NCBI RefSeq assembly: GCF_001455965.1
Contig: NZ_LKKO01000024.1
Location: 21,033-85,032, forward strand
Direction of reading: 5' to 3'
Length of the DNA stretch: 64,000 nucleotides
DNA from: Methylobacterium sp. GXS13
GTDB lineage: Bacteria > Pseudomonadota > Alphaproteobacteria > Rhizobiales > Beijerinckiaceae
The notes below the pieces were generated by a model. It saw only the letters and a program-made list of their open reading frames with translations, was not told the DNA's origin and did not search any database. Shown here piece by piece: positions 26,392 through 34,824 of the stretch (positions are counted from its first letter, which is position 1; each line of letters starts with the position of its first letter). Both the position numbers and the translations under genes were made by a program.

Positions 26392-27366
26392 TCAGCGCGT
26401 CCCCGGTCCGGCCGCGGCGAGCGGCCGGTTCGCCTGGGCGACAGCCAGCAGGGCTTCGCGCAGGTGCGTCGGCCGGAGCGCGTCCTTGATCGCGCGGTGC
26501 GGCATCAGCCGGAAGGCGGAGAAAAGCGCGCCCGCGGCGGCGCGTCGGTCGCCGCGGGCCGCATGGGCCTGGGCGCCATCGAGGAAAGCCTCGTAATAGC
26601 CTTGCACGGCCGCGAAATAGAGGCGCAGGGCCGCGAGGCGCGAGACGCCGAGCGCGGGCACATGCCGGCGGAAGACCAGCCGGGTGAAGTGGATCCGGCG
26701 GGCGATCAGGCCGTCGAAGGTCCCGGCCGGCCGCTGCCGGAAATGCACGCAGGGCACGGCGACGAAGCCGGCCCGGTGTCGGCGGACCGCACGGATCTGC
26801 CAGTCCCAATCCTGATCGCCGAGCAGCGCCTCGTCGAACAGGCCGACGCTGCCGACGAGGCTCTGGCGCACAACGGTCGCGCCGACCTGCGGGAAGTAGC
26901 CGCTCAGCATCCGGCGCAGCAGCGCGGGCGCCTCCGTCGGCAGTTCCGCCGGCCAGGGTCCGTAGACCGGGTCCAGGTCCTGGGAGGTGGTGACGACCTG
27001 TCCGAAGACGATCCCGAGATCCGGCTCCGCCTCCAGCCGCTGGAGATGGGGACGGATATGGCCTGGCTGCCAGACGTCGTCGTCGTCGAGGAACGCGATG
27101 GAGGGTGCGCTGGCCTTGAGCAGGGCGGCGTTGCGGGCGGCCCCCGCACCGGGACGGTCGACCGGGATGTGGATGGCGCCGAATTCCGCGGCAGCCTCGG
27201 CGCCCGGCCCCGGCCGGCCGTTGTCGCCCACGATGATCTCGAAGGTGAGATCGGGTCCTTCCAGGGCGCGGATGCTGGCCAAGGCCTCACGCAGCAGGGA
27301 CGCCCGGTTGCAGGTGGGGACCACCACGGACACCGTGGGGCGGGGCGCGGGCCGGATCATGTCCAT
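26392..27366 (-). CDS. Glycosyltransferase family 2
   Basis: The 324-residue product has a GT-A domain with TVSVVVPTCNRASLLREAL, FEIIVGDNGRPG, GAGAARNAALLKAS and the DDDD motif in FLDDDDVWQPGH. A probable acceptor-site segment LLGDQDWDWQIRAV follows; the C-terminus is helical without clear membrane spans. The start is ATG 27366 (MDMIRP), overlapping the deacetylase stop by 10 bases; the frame stays open far upstream but that is shadow. It is the last gene of the seven-gene sugar-modification operon. Confidence 0.88.
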   Translation of the reverse strand: MDMIRPAPRPTVSVVVPTCNRASLLREALASIRALEGPDLTFEIIVGDNGRPGPGAEAAAEFGAIHIPVDRPGAGAARNAALLKASAPSIAFLDDDDVWQPGHIRPHLQRLEAEPDLGIVFGQVVTTSQDLDPVYGPWPAELPTEAPALLRRMLSGYFPQVGATVVRQSLVGSVGLFDEALLGDQDWDWQIRAVRRHRAGFVAVPCVHFRQRPAGTFDGLIARRIHFTRLVFRRHVPALGVSRLAALRLYFAAVQGYYEAFLDGAQAHAARGDRRAAAGALFSAFRLMPHRAIKDALRPTHLREALLAVAQANRPLAAAGPGTR

Positions 27367-28157
27367 TCTTCCCAGGCATCGTAGGCGCCCTTCAGCAGGG
27401 CGCCGAAGACGAGATCGTTGTCGAAATGCGTGACGAAGCTGCGCCCGACGGTCCCGAGCGGCCGCGTCTCCACGGCCTGCGCGTAGACGATCCGGTAGCC
27501 GGCCTGCTGGGCGGCGCGGGCGGCGGCGGGTGTCCAGTTCGCCGACTGTCCCAGCGGGATCGCGAAGCTGTCCGGCCGGATGCCGAGCCGGGCCCCGATC
27601 GCCCGGCGCGAGGCGTCCAGCTCCTCGGCCGCCCCGTCGGCGCCGATCCGCCCGAAATCCGGATGCGTGACGGAATGGCTCCCGATCTCGACGCCGGCCG
27701 AGGCCAGGGCCTCGATCTCGCGCCAGCCCAGGACCCCGCGCGGGCCGGTGCCGGGCCGGTCGAGCCAGCCGGAGACGACGAACAGCGTCCAGGGAATTCC
27801 GTGATCGCGCAGGATCGGCTCCGCGGCGTCGAGCACGCTGCGCCAGCCGTCGTCGAAGGTGATCGCGAGGTCCCAGGGTTCGCCGTTGCCTTCGGCGATG
27901 GTGGCGGCCGGCACGAAGCGGTAGCCGAGGCGCAAGGCCAACTCGATCTGGTGCCGGAAACGGCCGGGGGCGACGTCGTTGACGCCGCATTCGGGCTGAC
28001 CGAGGGAATGGTAGCAGAGAATGCGCCCCCCCGACAGCTCGCGGCGCGTCCCGGCGACCGCCAGGGTCGCGCGCTCGCAGGCCATCCGGGCGGCCGCGAC
28101 CCGCGGGCGCGTGAGCCCGACGGTCCGGGCGAGGCTCTTGACCGGTCCGGGTATCAT
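27357..28157 (-). CDS. Polysaccharide deacetylase (NodB-like, CE4)
   Basis: The 266-residue protein has the NodB homology domain: motif 1 TFDDGWRSVL (about 100-109) with the catalytic base and metal Asp, motif 2 GSHSVTHPDF with metal-binding His at about 161 and 165. It probably removes N- or O-acetyl groups from a nascent glycan. There is no clear signal peptide, so it may act on a cytoplasmic lipid-linked intermediate. The ATG (28157) overlaps the upstream aminotransferase stop (ATGA), and its own 3' end overlaps the GT2 gene. Confidence 0.9.
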   Translation of the reverse strand: MIPGPVKSLARTVGLTRPRVAAARMACERATLAVAGTRRELSGGRILCYHSLGQPECGVNDVAPGRFRHQIELALRLGYRFVPAATIAEGNGEPWDLAITFDDGWRSVLDAAEPILRDHGIPWTLFVVSGWLDRPGTGPRGVLGWREIEALASAGVEIGSHSVTHPDFGRIGADGAAEELDASRRAIGARLGIRPDSFAIPLGQSANWTPAAARAAQQAGYRIVYAQAVETRPLGTVGRSFVTHFDNDLVFGALLKGAYDAWEEWT

Positions 28158-29290
28158 AGCAGGGCGGCGCGCAGACCGGCGACGACCTGATCCTGCATGG
28201 CGTCGTCCATGCCGGCGTAGAGCGGCAGGAGGATCGCGTGGTCGCGCGCCCGCTCCGATTCCGGCAGGGCGAAGCGCCGCGGCGCCTCGGCATAGGGCGG
28301 CTCCAGATGGGCGCACATGATGCCCCGGCGGGTGGCGATGCCCTGGTCAAGCATCGCCTGCATCACGGCGCCCTGGTCGGCTGCCTCCGGCAGGCGCACG
28401 CAGAAGCTCTGCCAGTTGCTGCGCGAGCCGATCGGCTCGGGCGGCGGCGTCACGTCCGGGAGATCGGCGAGCCGCGCCTTGTAACCGTCAGCCAGAGCAC
28501 GCCGCCGGGCGATCAGAGCGGGCAGCCGGGTGAGCTGGGCGCGGCCGATGGCGGCCTGCACATCGGTCATCCGGTAATTGTAGCCCGCGACCGTGTACGC
28601 CTCGGCGACCACCTTGGCGCTGCCGTGGCGCGCCACGTCGGACACGCTCATCCCGTGCTGGCGCCACAGCCTGAACTTGCGGTCCCAGTCGGGATTGGCC
28701 GTGGTGATCATGCCGCCGTCACCGGTGGTCAGGACTTTGCGCGGGTGGAACGAGAAGCAGGCGACGTCGCCCGCCGGCGCGCCAATCGGCCGCCAGACAT
28801 CGCCCTGGAGCCGCTCGGAGCCGATCGCGCAGGCCGCGTCCTCGATCACCGGGATCCCGGAGCGGCGCCCGATCGCCACGATGGCTTCGAGGTCGCAGGG
28901 CATGCCCATCTGGTGGACGCAGACGATCGCCTTCGTCCGCTCGGTCACCGCCGCGGCGGCGGCCTCCGGGGCCATGTTGAAGGTCGCCGGGTCGATGTCG
29001 ACGAAGATCGGCGTCGCCCCGCACTGGGCGATGGCGTTGGCGGTGGCGATGAAGCTGTGGCTCACCGTCACCACCTCGTCGCCGGGTCCGACCCCGGCGG
29101 CCAGCAGCGCGAGATGCAGCGCCGTGGTGCAGTTCGAGACCGCGCAGGCATGGGGGGCGCCGACGAGTGCGGCGAACTCCGCCTCGAAGGCCGCGACCTG
29201 CGGCCCCTGGGTCAGCCAGCCGGAGCGGACCACGGCGCCGGCCGCCACCGCCTCCGGCTCGCCGACATCGGGTTTCGCGATCGGGATCAT
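28154..29290 (-). CDS. DegT/DnrJ/EryC1/StrS family sugar aminotransferase (first copy)
   Basis: The 378-residue protein is a PLP-dependent nucleotide-sugar aminotransferase. Features: AVSNCTTALHLALLAAGVGP (cofactor phosphate binding), FVDIDPATFN, VIEDAACAIGS and the PLP-lysine in SFHPRKVLTTGDGG at about residue 185. It converts a keto-sugar nucleotide to an amino sugar. The ATG at 29290 overlaps the epimerase stop, and its stop overlaps the deacetylase start, both as ATGA. It shares architecture with the second copy encoded at 30302-31417. Confidence 0.92.
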   Translation of the reverse strand: MIPIAKPDVGEPEAVAAGAVVRSGWLTQGPQVAAFEAEFAALVGAPHACAVSNCTTALHLALLAAGVGPGDEVVTVSHSFIATANAIAQCGATPIFVDIDPATFNMAPEAAAAAVTERTKAIVCVHQMGMPCDLEAIVAIGRRSGIPVIEDAACAIGSERLQGDVWRPIGAPAGDVACFSFHPRKVLTTGDGGMITTANPDWDRKFRLWRQHGMSVSDVARHGSAKVVAEAYTVAGYNYRMTDVQAAIGRAQLTRLPALIARRRALADGYKARLADLPDVTPPPEPIGSRSNWQSFCVRLPEAADQGAVMQAMLDQGIATRRGIMCAHLEPPYAEAPRRFALPESERARDHAILLPLYAGMDDAMQDQVVAGLRAALL

Positions 29291-30318
29291 GCCAGCGCCC
29301 GCCTGAGGTGATCCGAGCCGGCCTCGTCGCTCCACCAGGCCACCAGGTCGGCGAGGCCCTCGGCCGCCCCGATCTCGGCCTCGAAGCCGATCAGCTCCCG
29401 GGCGAGGCTGGTGTCGCACAGGCGCCGGGGCACCGGGTTCACGGCGCGCTCGGCCTCGTGGAGGAGCGGGGTGCCCTCCCGGCCCATGATCCGGGTGAGA
29501 TGGCCGGCCAGATCGACCAGCGAGGTCTCCACGCCGGTACCGACATTGAGCACCACGTCGGTGGCCGGCGCGGTCGCCGACAGGATGTTGGCCCGGGCGA
29601 TGTCGCGGACATGGACGAGGTCCATGGTCTGGAGGCCGTCGCCGAACACGATCGGGGACTGGCCCTCGGCCAGGCGCTGCATCCAGCGCACCATCACCTC
29701 GGTGTAGCGGCCGGTCAGGTCCATGCGCGGCCCGTAGGCGTTGAAGTAGCGCAGGGCGACGTAGTCCAGCCCGTACATGTCGTTGAACGAGCGCAGCAGG
29801 CCCTCGCCGAAGGACTTGGCAGCCCCGTACAGGGTGCGGTTGTCGTAGGGGTGGTTCGTCTCCGTGGTCGGGAAGCTCTCGGCCATGCCGTAGACCGAGG
29901 CCGAGGAGGCCATCACCACCTTGGCGACGCCGGCCTCGACGCAGCGCTCTAGCAGGTCGAAGGTCGCGGTCGCCATCACCTCGAAGGCCTGGCGCGGCTC
30001 GGCGGCGCATTGCGTGATCCGCAGGGCCGCCTGGTGGAACACCACGTCGGTGCCCTTGACCAGGGTGTCCATCAGGGCCCGGTCGCGGATGTCGCCCTGC
30101 ACCAGCCGGACACGGCCCGAGCCGAGGGCGTGCTTCAGGTTCTCGGGGCGCCCGCGCACCATGTTGTCGATGGCCACGATCTCGTCGCAGCCGGCCTCGA
30201 CCAGCAGGTCGATGATATGGGAGCCGATGAAGCCGGATCCGCCGGTGACCAGGATCCGGGCCCCGCGCAGGTCGCCGCCGAAGCGGCTTCCCTTCGTGAC
30301 CTCACGCAGCTTGGGCAT
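29287..30318 (-). CDS. NAD-dependent epimerase/dehydratase (UDP-sugar 4-epimerase-like)
   Basis: The 343-residue extended SDR has the dinucleotide motif LVTGGSGFIGSHIID (residues 24-38) and the catalytic YGAAK (Tyr164, Lys168) with SSASVYG ahead of it. This matches UDP-GlcNAc/UDP-glucose 4-epimerases and related 4,6-dehydratases. It probably supplies or shapes a nucleotide sugar for the operon. Its start overlaps the upstream aminotransferase end by 17 bases and its stop overlaps the next gene. The exact substrate cannot be read. Confidence 0.9.
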   Translation of the reverse strand: MPKLREVTKGSRFGGDLRGARILVTGGSGFIGSHIIDLLVEAGCDEIVAIDNMVRGRPENLKHALGSGRVRLVQGDIRDRALMDTLVKGTDVVFHQAALRITQCAAEPRQAFEVMATATFDLLERCVEAGVAKVVMASSASVYGMAESFPTTETNHPYDNRTLYGAAKSFGEGLLRSFNDMYGLDYVALRYFNAYGPRMDLTGRYTEVMVRWMQRLAEGQSPIVFGDGLQTMDLVHVRDIARANILSATAPATDVVLNVGTGVETSLVDLAGHLTRIMGREGTPLLHEAERAVNPVPRRLCDTSLARELIGFEAEIGAAEGLADLVAWWSDEAGSDHLRRALA

Positions 30319-31417
30319 CGGCGACCTCGCAGTAGCTGGAGACGGCCCGGCAGACGCTGTCGATCTGGCTGGTCGTCAGTTCCGGGAACATCGGCAGGGA
30401 CAGGGTCCGGGCGGCCAGCCGCTCGGTGACCGGCAGGCGGCCGGCTCCGTCATCGAGATGGCTGTAGGCGGGCTGCCTGTGGACCGGGACGGGGTAGTGG
30501 ATGCCGGTGGCGACCCCGGCCTCGGTGAGGTGCTGGCGCAGGCCCTCGCGATCGGGGGTGCTGACCGCGTAGACGTGGAAGGCGTGGTCGCGTCCGGCCG
30601 GCCCCGGCAGGTCGAGGCCGAGGCCCGCGAGCCGCGCGCCGTACTCGGCCGCCACCGCCTGCCGGGCCCGGGTCCAGCCCTCCAGGTAGGGGAGCTTGGT
30701 GCTGAGGACCGCACCCTGGACCCCGTCCATGCGCAGGTTGAAGCCGTGCCGGACGTGGTTGTACTTGCCCTGCTGGCCCCAGTCCCGCAGGCACCGCGCC
30801 GCCTCGGCGAGGTCGTCCCGGTCGGTGACGATGGCGCCGCCCTCGCCGTAGGCGCCGAGATTCTTGCCGGGATAGAAGCTGAAGCAGCCGATATCCCCGA
30901 TCGTGCCGGCCCTCCTGCCGCCGCGCTCGGCGAGGTGCGCCTGGGCGGCGTCCTCCAACAGGGCGAGCCCGTGGCGCCGGGCGATGGCGCCGAGCGCGTC
31001 GAGATCCGCCATCCGCCCATGCAGGTGCACCGGCAGGATCGCCTTGGTGCGGGGCGTGATCGCCGCCTCGACCAGGGCTGGATCCATCGTCCAGTTCACC
31101 GGATCGATGTCGACGAGCACAGGTGTCGCGCCTGTGTAGATCACCGCCGCCACTGTCGCCACGAAGGTCGCCGAGACCGTGATCACCTCGTCGCCCGGGC
31201 CGATATCCAGGGCCAGCAGCGCGAGATGGAGCGCTGCGGTGCCGCTGCTGACGGCTACGGCGTGCTTGGCGCCACAGGCCTTCGCGAAGGCCGCCTCGAA
31301 GGCGGTGACGGCCGGTCCGAGGACGAAGTCGCCGCTGCGCAGGACGTTTAGGACGGCGGTTTCGACGTCGCCGCCGACGGCGGCATATTGCGCCTTGAGG
31401 TCGAGAAACGGGATCAC
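30302..31417 (-). CDS. DegT/DnrJ/EryC1/StrS family sugar aminotransferase (second copy, WbpE-like)
   Basis: The 371-residue enzyme begins IPFLDLKAQYAAVGGDVETA, a beginning typical of WbpE-type aminotransferases. It has VSSGTAALHLALLALDIGP, LLEDAAQAHLAE and the PLP-lysine in FSFYPGKNLGAYGEGG at about 185. The start is a GTG at 31417 overlapping the stop of the Gfo/Idh gene as GTGA, with GAGGG upstream. Following a Gfo/Idh oxidoreductase and preceded by a hexapeptide acetyltransferase, it fits a pathway that aminates C3 of a UDP-HexNAc uronate; this is inference from order. Confidence 0.92.
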   Translation of the reverse strand: MIPFLDLKAQYAAVGGDVETAVLNVLRSGDFVLGPAVTAFEAAFAKACGAKHAVAVSSGTAALHLALLALDIGPGDEVITVSATFVATVAAVIYTGATPVLVDIDPVNWTMDPALVEAAITPRTKAILPVHLHGRMADLDALGAIARRHGLALLEDAAQAHLAERGGRRAGTIGDIGCFSFYPGKNLGAYGEGGAIVTDRDDLAEAARCLRDWGQQGKYNHVRHGFNLRMDGVQGAVLSTKLPYLEGWTRARQAVAAEYGARLAGLGLDLPGPAGRDHAFHVYAVSTPDREGLRQHLTEAGVATGIHYPVPVHRQPAYSHLDDGAGRLPVTERLAARTLSLPMFPELTTSQIDSVCRAVSSYCEVADAQAA

Positions 31418-32442
31418 GAGGCCCTCGCAAGTGGCATGAGGTCGATCGGGTGGCCGTTCTGGCGCAGGGAGCGCATGGCGGCCTCGAGCATCTCGACCAC
31501 GCGCAAGCCGCTGTGGCCGTCGGTCTTCGGCGCCTTGCCGGTGGCGATGCAGTCGACGAAGTGCTCGATCTCGACGACGAGCGCCTCGCGGAAGGAGAGG
31601 TGCGGCGACCACATGTCCCCGGTCCGGTACGAGACCATCAGCTCGGTGATGTCCCCGGAGCCGTCGCCGACGGTGACGCCGCGATCGTAGACCTTGACCT
31701 TCTCGATCGGATCCAGGTCGTTGTAGACGATCATCTTCTTGCTGCCGCCGATCAGCGTCTGCCGGACCTTCACGGGGGCCAGCCAGTTGACGTTGATCTG
31801 TGCGACGACGCCGCGCGGATAGAACACGGTCATGTGGGCCATGTTCTCGGGGCGGCCGCTGAAATGGCCGGTGCCGCTCGCCGAGATCGCCACGGGCGCG
31901 GCGTCCAGGATGTGGTCGAGGATGGCGAGGTCGTGGACCGCGAGATCCCAGATCACGTTCACGTCGCGCTGGAACAGGCCGAGATTGACCCGGGTCGAGT
32001 CGTAGTAGAACACGTCGCCGAGCGAGCCGTCCGTGACCAGTTCATGGATCTTCTCGACCGCCCCCGTGTAGACGAAGGTGTGATCGACCATGAGGGTCAG
32101 GTTGCGCTTGGCCGCCTCCGCGATCAGCAGCCGCGCCTCGGTGGCCGAGGCCGTGATCGGCTTCTCGATGAAGACGTGCTTGCCGGCCCGGAGCGCGTTG
32201 ATGGCGATCTCGAAATGCGAGCTCACCGGGGTCGCCACCATCACGGCGTCGATCTGGGGATCAGCGACGAGGTCGTGCCAATCCTGATGAAGCTCGGCGG
32301 CGGGATAGCGCTTCCCCGCCCGGGCCAAGGCCGCGGGCGACTGGTCGGCGATGGCCGCGAGCCGGCACTGCTCGGTCTCCGACGTGCAGCGGGCCAGGTT
32401 GGGCCCCCAATAGCCGTAGCCGACGATTCCGATGGCGATCAT
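31414..32442 (-). CDS. Gfo/Idh/MocA family sugar oxidoreductase (WbpB-like)
   Basis: The 342-residue protein has an N-terminal Rossmann fold with IGIVGYGYWGPNLAR (residues 4-18), the family's HVFIEKPITASATEA (EKP at about 93-95) and HTFVYTGAVEKIHELV at the start of the C-terminal substrate domain. Such enzymes oxidise or reduce sugar carbons with NAD(P). In the WbpB-WbpE-WbpD route the homologue oxidises C3 before amination and N-acetylation. Here the neighbours are an aminotransferase (GTGA overlap) and a hexapeptide acetyltransferase (14-base gap), matching that order. Confidence 0.9.
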   Translation of the reverse strand: MIAIGIVGYGYWGPNLARCTSETEQCRLAAIADQSPAALARAGKRYPAAELHQDWHDLVADPQIDAVMVATPVSSHFEIAINALRAGKHVFIEKPITASATEARLLIAEAAKRNLTLMVDHTFVYTGAVEKIHELVTDGSLGDVFYYDSTRVNLGLFQRDVNVIWDLAVHDLAILDHILDAAPVAISASGTGHFSGRPENMAHMTVFYPRGVVAQINVNWLAPVKVRQTLIGGSKKMIVYNDLDPIEKVKVYDRGVTVGDGSGDITELMVSYRTGDMWSPHLSFREALVVEIEHFVDCIATGKAPKTDGHSGLRVVEMLEAAMRSLRQNGHPIDLMPLARAS

Positions 32443-32456
32443 GGGCGTGTGTCCCC

Positions 32457-32978
32457 TCAAGCGATCTGCAGAGGCTTGGCCGCGGACGGCCGGCGGGATC
32501 GCGCGCGCTTCTGGCGCGTGTCGCCGATGCCCCGGGCGGGGCATCCGGCCACGATGGCGTAGGGCGGGACGTCGCGGGTCACGACGGCGCCGGCGCCGAC
32601 CAGGGCGCCCTCCCCGATGGTGATGCCGGCCACGATGGTGGCGTTGGAGCCGATCGAGGCGCGGTCGCCGACCACGGTCTCGACGAGCTCCCAGTCGCCG
32701 TCGCGCTTGAGGCTGCCGTCCGGGTTGGTCGCCTCGGGGTAGCGCTCGTTGGTGAAGACCACGCCGTGGCCGACGAAGACTTCGGCGCCGATGAAGACGC
32801 CTTCGCAGATGAAGGTGTGCGAGGAGATCTTGCAGCGGGGGCCGATGATGCTGCCCCGCTGGATCTCGACGAAGGGGCCGATGCGCGATCCGGTCTTTAT
32901 TTCACATCCGTAAATATTAACGAGATCCGGGTAGAAGATACCCACGTCCCGCCCAATATCCGCATCGGTAATCGGCAT
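32457..32978 (-). CDS. Hexapeptide-repeat acyltransferase (WbpD-like N-acetyltransferase)
   Basis: The 173-residue protein is a left-handed beta-helix acyltransferase, with repeats such as IGPFVEIQRGSIIGPRCKIS, FIGAEVFVGHGVVFTNE and TIGEGALVGAGAVVTRDV, ending VAGCPARGIG. The VFTN segment and the order of turns resemble WbpD, which N-acetylates a 3-amino sugar. The frame continues to 33014, but ATG 32978 starts the fold. It is the first gene of the seven-gene minus-strand operon and is divergent from the exoF-like gene. Confidence 0.9.
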   Translation of the reverse strand: MPITDADIGRDVGIFYPDLVNIYGCEIKTGSRIGPFVEIQRGSIIGPRCKISSHTFICEGVFIGAEVFVGHGVVFTNERYPEATNPDGSLKRDGDWELVETVVGDRASIGSNATIVAGITIGEGALVGAGAVVTRDVPPYAIVAGCPARGIGDTRQKRARSRRPSAAKPLQIA

Positions 32979-33242
32979 CCCCGCAGCTCCTTCCGCCGAA
33001 CTTCTGTGCGGCAAAACTGCGCGGAGCTGTGGACAATCGGGAACCCAGGCTTTCGATATTGTTGCTCCCCCGAAAGGCGAACCGCCCTCCCCCGGGGTGA
33101 CCTGGGCCGGAAAGCCCTACCTCGAAAGGCGCAGAGCGGGGCGCCGGGCGGTGCGGCCGGTGTCCTTTTGGACGAGTCCCGGCGCGCTGGGCCGCCGCGC
33201 ATCATGCGGGATGACCTGCGCCCGAGCATGAAGGGACGACGC
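32979..33242. promoter_or_regulatory. Divergent promoter region of the sugar operon and the exoF-like gene
   Basis: These 264 bases separate two divergent polysaccharide units. An AT-rich block at 33051-33063 reads TTTCGATATTGTT. The 12-mer TTCGATATTGTT recurs exactly at 49682-49693 upstream of the acyltransferase gene. This may be a shared binding site; no -35/-10 pair is convincing by eye. Confidence 0.4.
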
Positions 33243-34580
33243 GTGAAGACCTGGTCCCGTCCGGCACGTTCCGAACTCTTCGCCGTAATGCCCGCCCGCC
33301 GGGGCGCTTCGCTGCGAAGAGCCTTCGCGGCGAGCGCGGCTGTGCTGCTGGCCTGCGGCGTCAATCCGGCTTCCGCCGAATACCGGATCTCGGCGGGCGA
33401 CACCCTCGAGGTGACGGCGCTCAGCATCCCCGGATTCAAGCAGGAGGCGACGGTCGGGATCGACGGTTCCGTCATGGTGCCGCTCCTCGGCGACGTGCCG
33501 GCGGCCGGGCTGACCGTGGCGGAGCTGCGCAAGGCCCTCCAGAAGGCGCTGCCGGCCAAGGCGGTGCGGCAGCGCAATTCCGACGGGCGCGAATCGATCG
33601 CCGTGATCGAGCCCGACGAGATCGGGGTGCGAATCGCCAAGTACCAGCCGGTCTACCTGAGCGGCGACGTGACCAAGCAGGGCGAGCACCCGTTCCATCC
33701 GGGCATGACCGTCCGGCAGGCGGTGGCTCTGGCCGGCGGCTACAACCTCCTGCGGTTCCGGATGGAGAATCCGGTGGTCGAGAGCGCCAACCTGCGCGCC
33801 GAGTACGACGCGGTCTGGGGGAGCATCGCCCGGGAGAGCGCCAATGTCTGGCGGCTGAAGGCGATCATCGCGGGATCGCGGCCCGAGAAGGCGGCCGCCG
33901 CCGGCACGGAGACGCCCCTCAACGTGCCGCCGTCCCGGGCCGGCGTCGCGCAGAAGCTCGCGGAGCAGCAGCTGCGCGTGCAGATGGCCGATATCGGCAA
34001 AGAGAAGGACCATCTGCAGCGCGCGCTGACCCGCGCCCAGGGCCAGCTGGTCAGCCTGACCGAGCAGCAGGCCAAGGAGAAGGAGGGCGTCACCGCCGAC
34101 GCCGACGATTACGACGCGGTCCGCGCCCTGTTCCAGCGCGGCGCCGTGGTGACGACGCGCCTGACCGATGCCCGGCGGGCGGTGCTGCTGTCCTCGACCC
34201 GGGCGCTCCAGACCACCGTCCAGGTGTCCCAGCTCGAGCGCGACAAGGGCGAGCTGACCCGCAAGCTCGAGCGGGTCGACGACCAGCAGGCCCTGGAGGC
34301 CATGGAGAAGCTGCAGGTCTCGGAGGACAACCTGACCGCCCTGCGCTCCCGCCTGAACAGCATCAACGACAAGCTGGTCTACACCGGCGCCCTGCGGACC
34401 CAGCTCCTGTCCGGCAGCCGCACGCGGGCGTCGATCGCCGTCTTCCGCCCCAACAGGACCGCCCCCAGCACCATCGACGCGGCCGAGGACACCGAGCTTC
34501 AGCCGGGCGACGTCGTGGAGGTCGTGCTGAAGCCCGATCCCGCCCTGCGGGGCATCGGGGCCCGCACCGGCCAGAACTGA
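33243..34580 (+). CDS. Outer-membrane polysaccharide export protein (ExoF/Wza-type) with long C-terminal coiled coil
   Basis: The 445-residue protein has an N-terminal export signal; the stretch LLACG could be a lipobox, or cleavage may follow NPASA. Next comes the Poly_export domain (YRISAGDTLEVTALSIPGF) and a SLBB-like part (YLSGDVTKQGEHPF, MTVRQAVALAGGY). Residues ~230-390 are heptad-rich coiled coil with QLEQ/KLERVDDQQ patterns. This layout is that of ExoF of succinoglycan synthesis rather than short Wza. GTG 33243 is chosen for AAGGGA 6 bases upstream; ATG 33228 is an alternative. The ExoP-like gene follows. Confidence 0.9.
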   Translation: MKTWSRPARSELFAVMPARRGASLRRAFAASAAVLLACGVNPASAEYRISAGDTLEVTALSIPGFKQEATVGIDGSVMVPLLGDVPAAGLTVAELRKALQKALPAKAVRQRNSDGRESIAVIEPDEIGVRIAKYQPVYLSGDVTKQGEHPFHPGMTVRQAVALAGGYNLLRFRMENPVVESANLRAEYDAVWGSIARESANVWRLKAIIAGSRPEKAAAAGTETPLNVPPSRAGVAQKLAEQQLRVQMADIGKEKDHLQRALTRAQGQLVSLTEQQAKEKEGVTADADDYDAVRALFQRGAVVTTRLTDARRAVLLSSTRALQTTVQVSQLERDKGELTRKLERVDDQQALEAMEKLQVSEDNLTALRSRLNSINDKLVYTGALRTQLLSGSRTRASIAVFRPNRTAPSTIDAAEDTELQPGDVVEVVLKPDPALRGIGARTGQN

Positions 34581-34649
34581 CGCCGCCAGACGTGAGCCCC
34601 CGCCGCGGCGGCGCTGTCCACATCGTCTTCTGACAGGCGGAACGCGCGC

Positions 34650-34751
34650 TCCTCCCCCTGCGGGGAGGTGTTGGAGGGGGGCAGACGGCCCCGTGACGCG
34701 CGATCCGGCACCACCCCGCCCCTGACCCCGCTCCGCAAGGGGGAGGGAAAA
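34650..34751. repeat. Intergenic inverted-repeat element, copy 1 (upstream of the exoP-like gene)
   Basis: The segment starts CCTCCCCCTGCGGGGAGG, continues TTGGAGGGGG, and ends CCGCAAGGGGGAGGG after CCGGCACCACCCCGCCCCTG. The two ends are roughly complementary, so it folds into a long hairpin with a small hairpin at each end. A closely related element lies at 37273-37386. It looks like a dispersed palindromic repeat; the pair flanks the exoP-like gene. Confidence 0.7.
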
Positions 34752-34824
34752 AGCCCAGCGGTTCAGGCTCTTGCCGCCGAACCCGACCTGTGAAGCCGCA
34801 AGCCCGCCGCGTGAGGGAAGAGCC

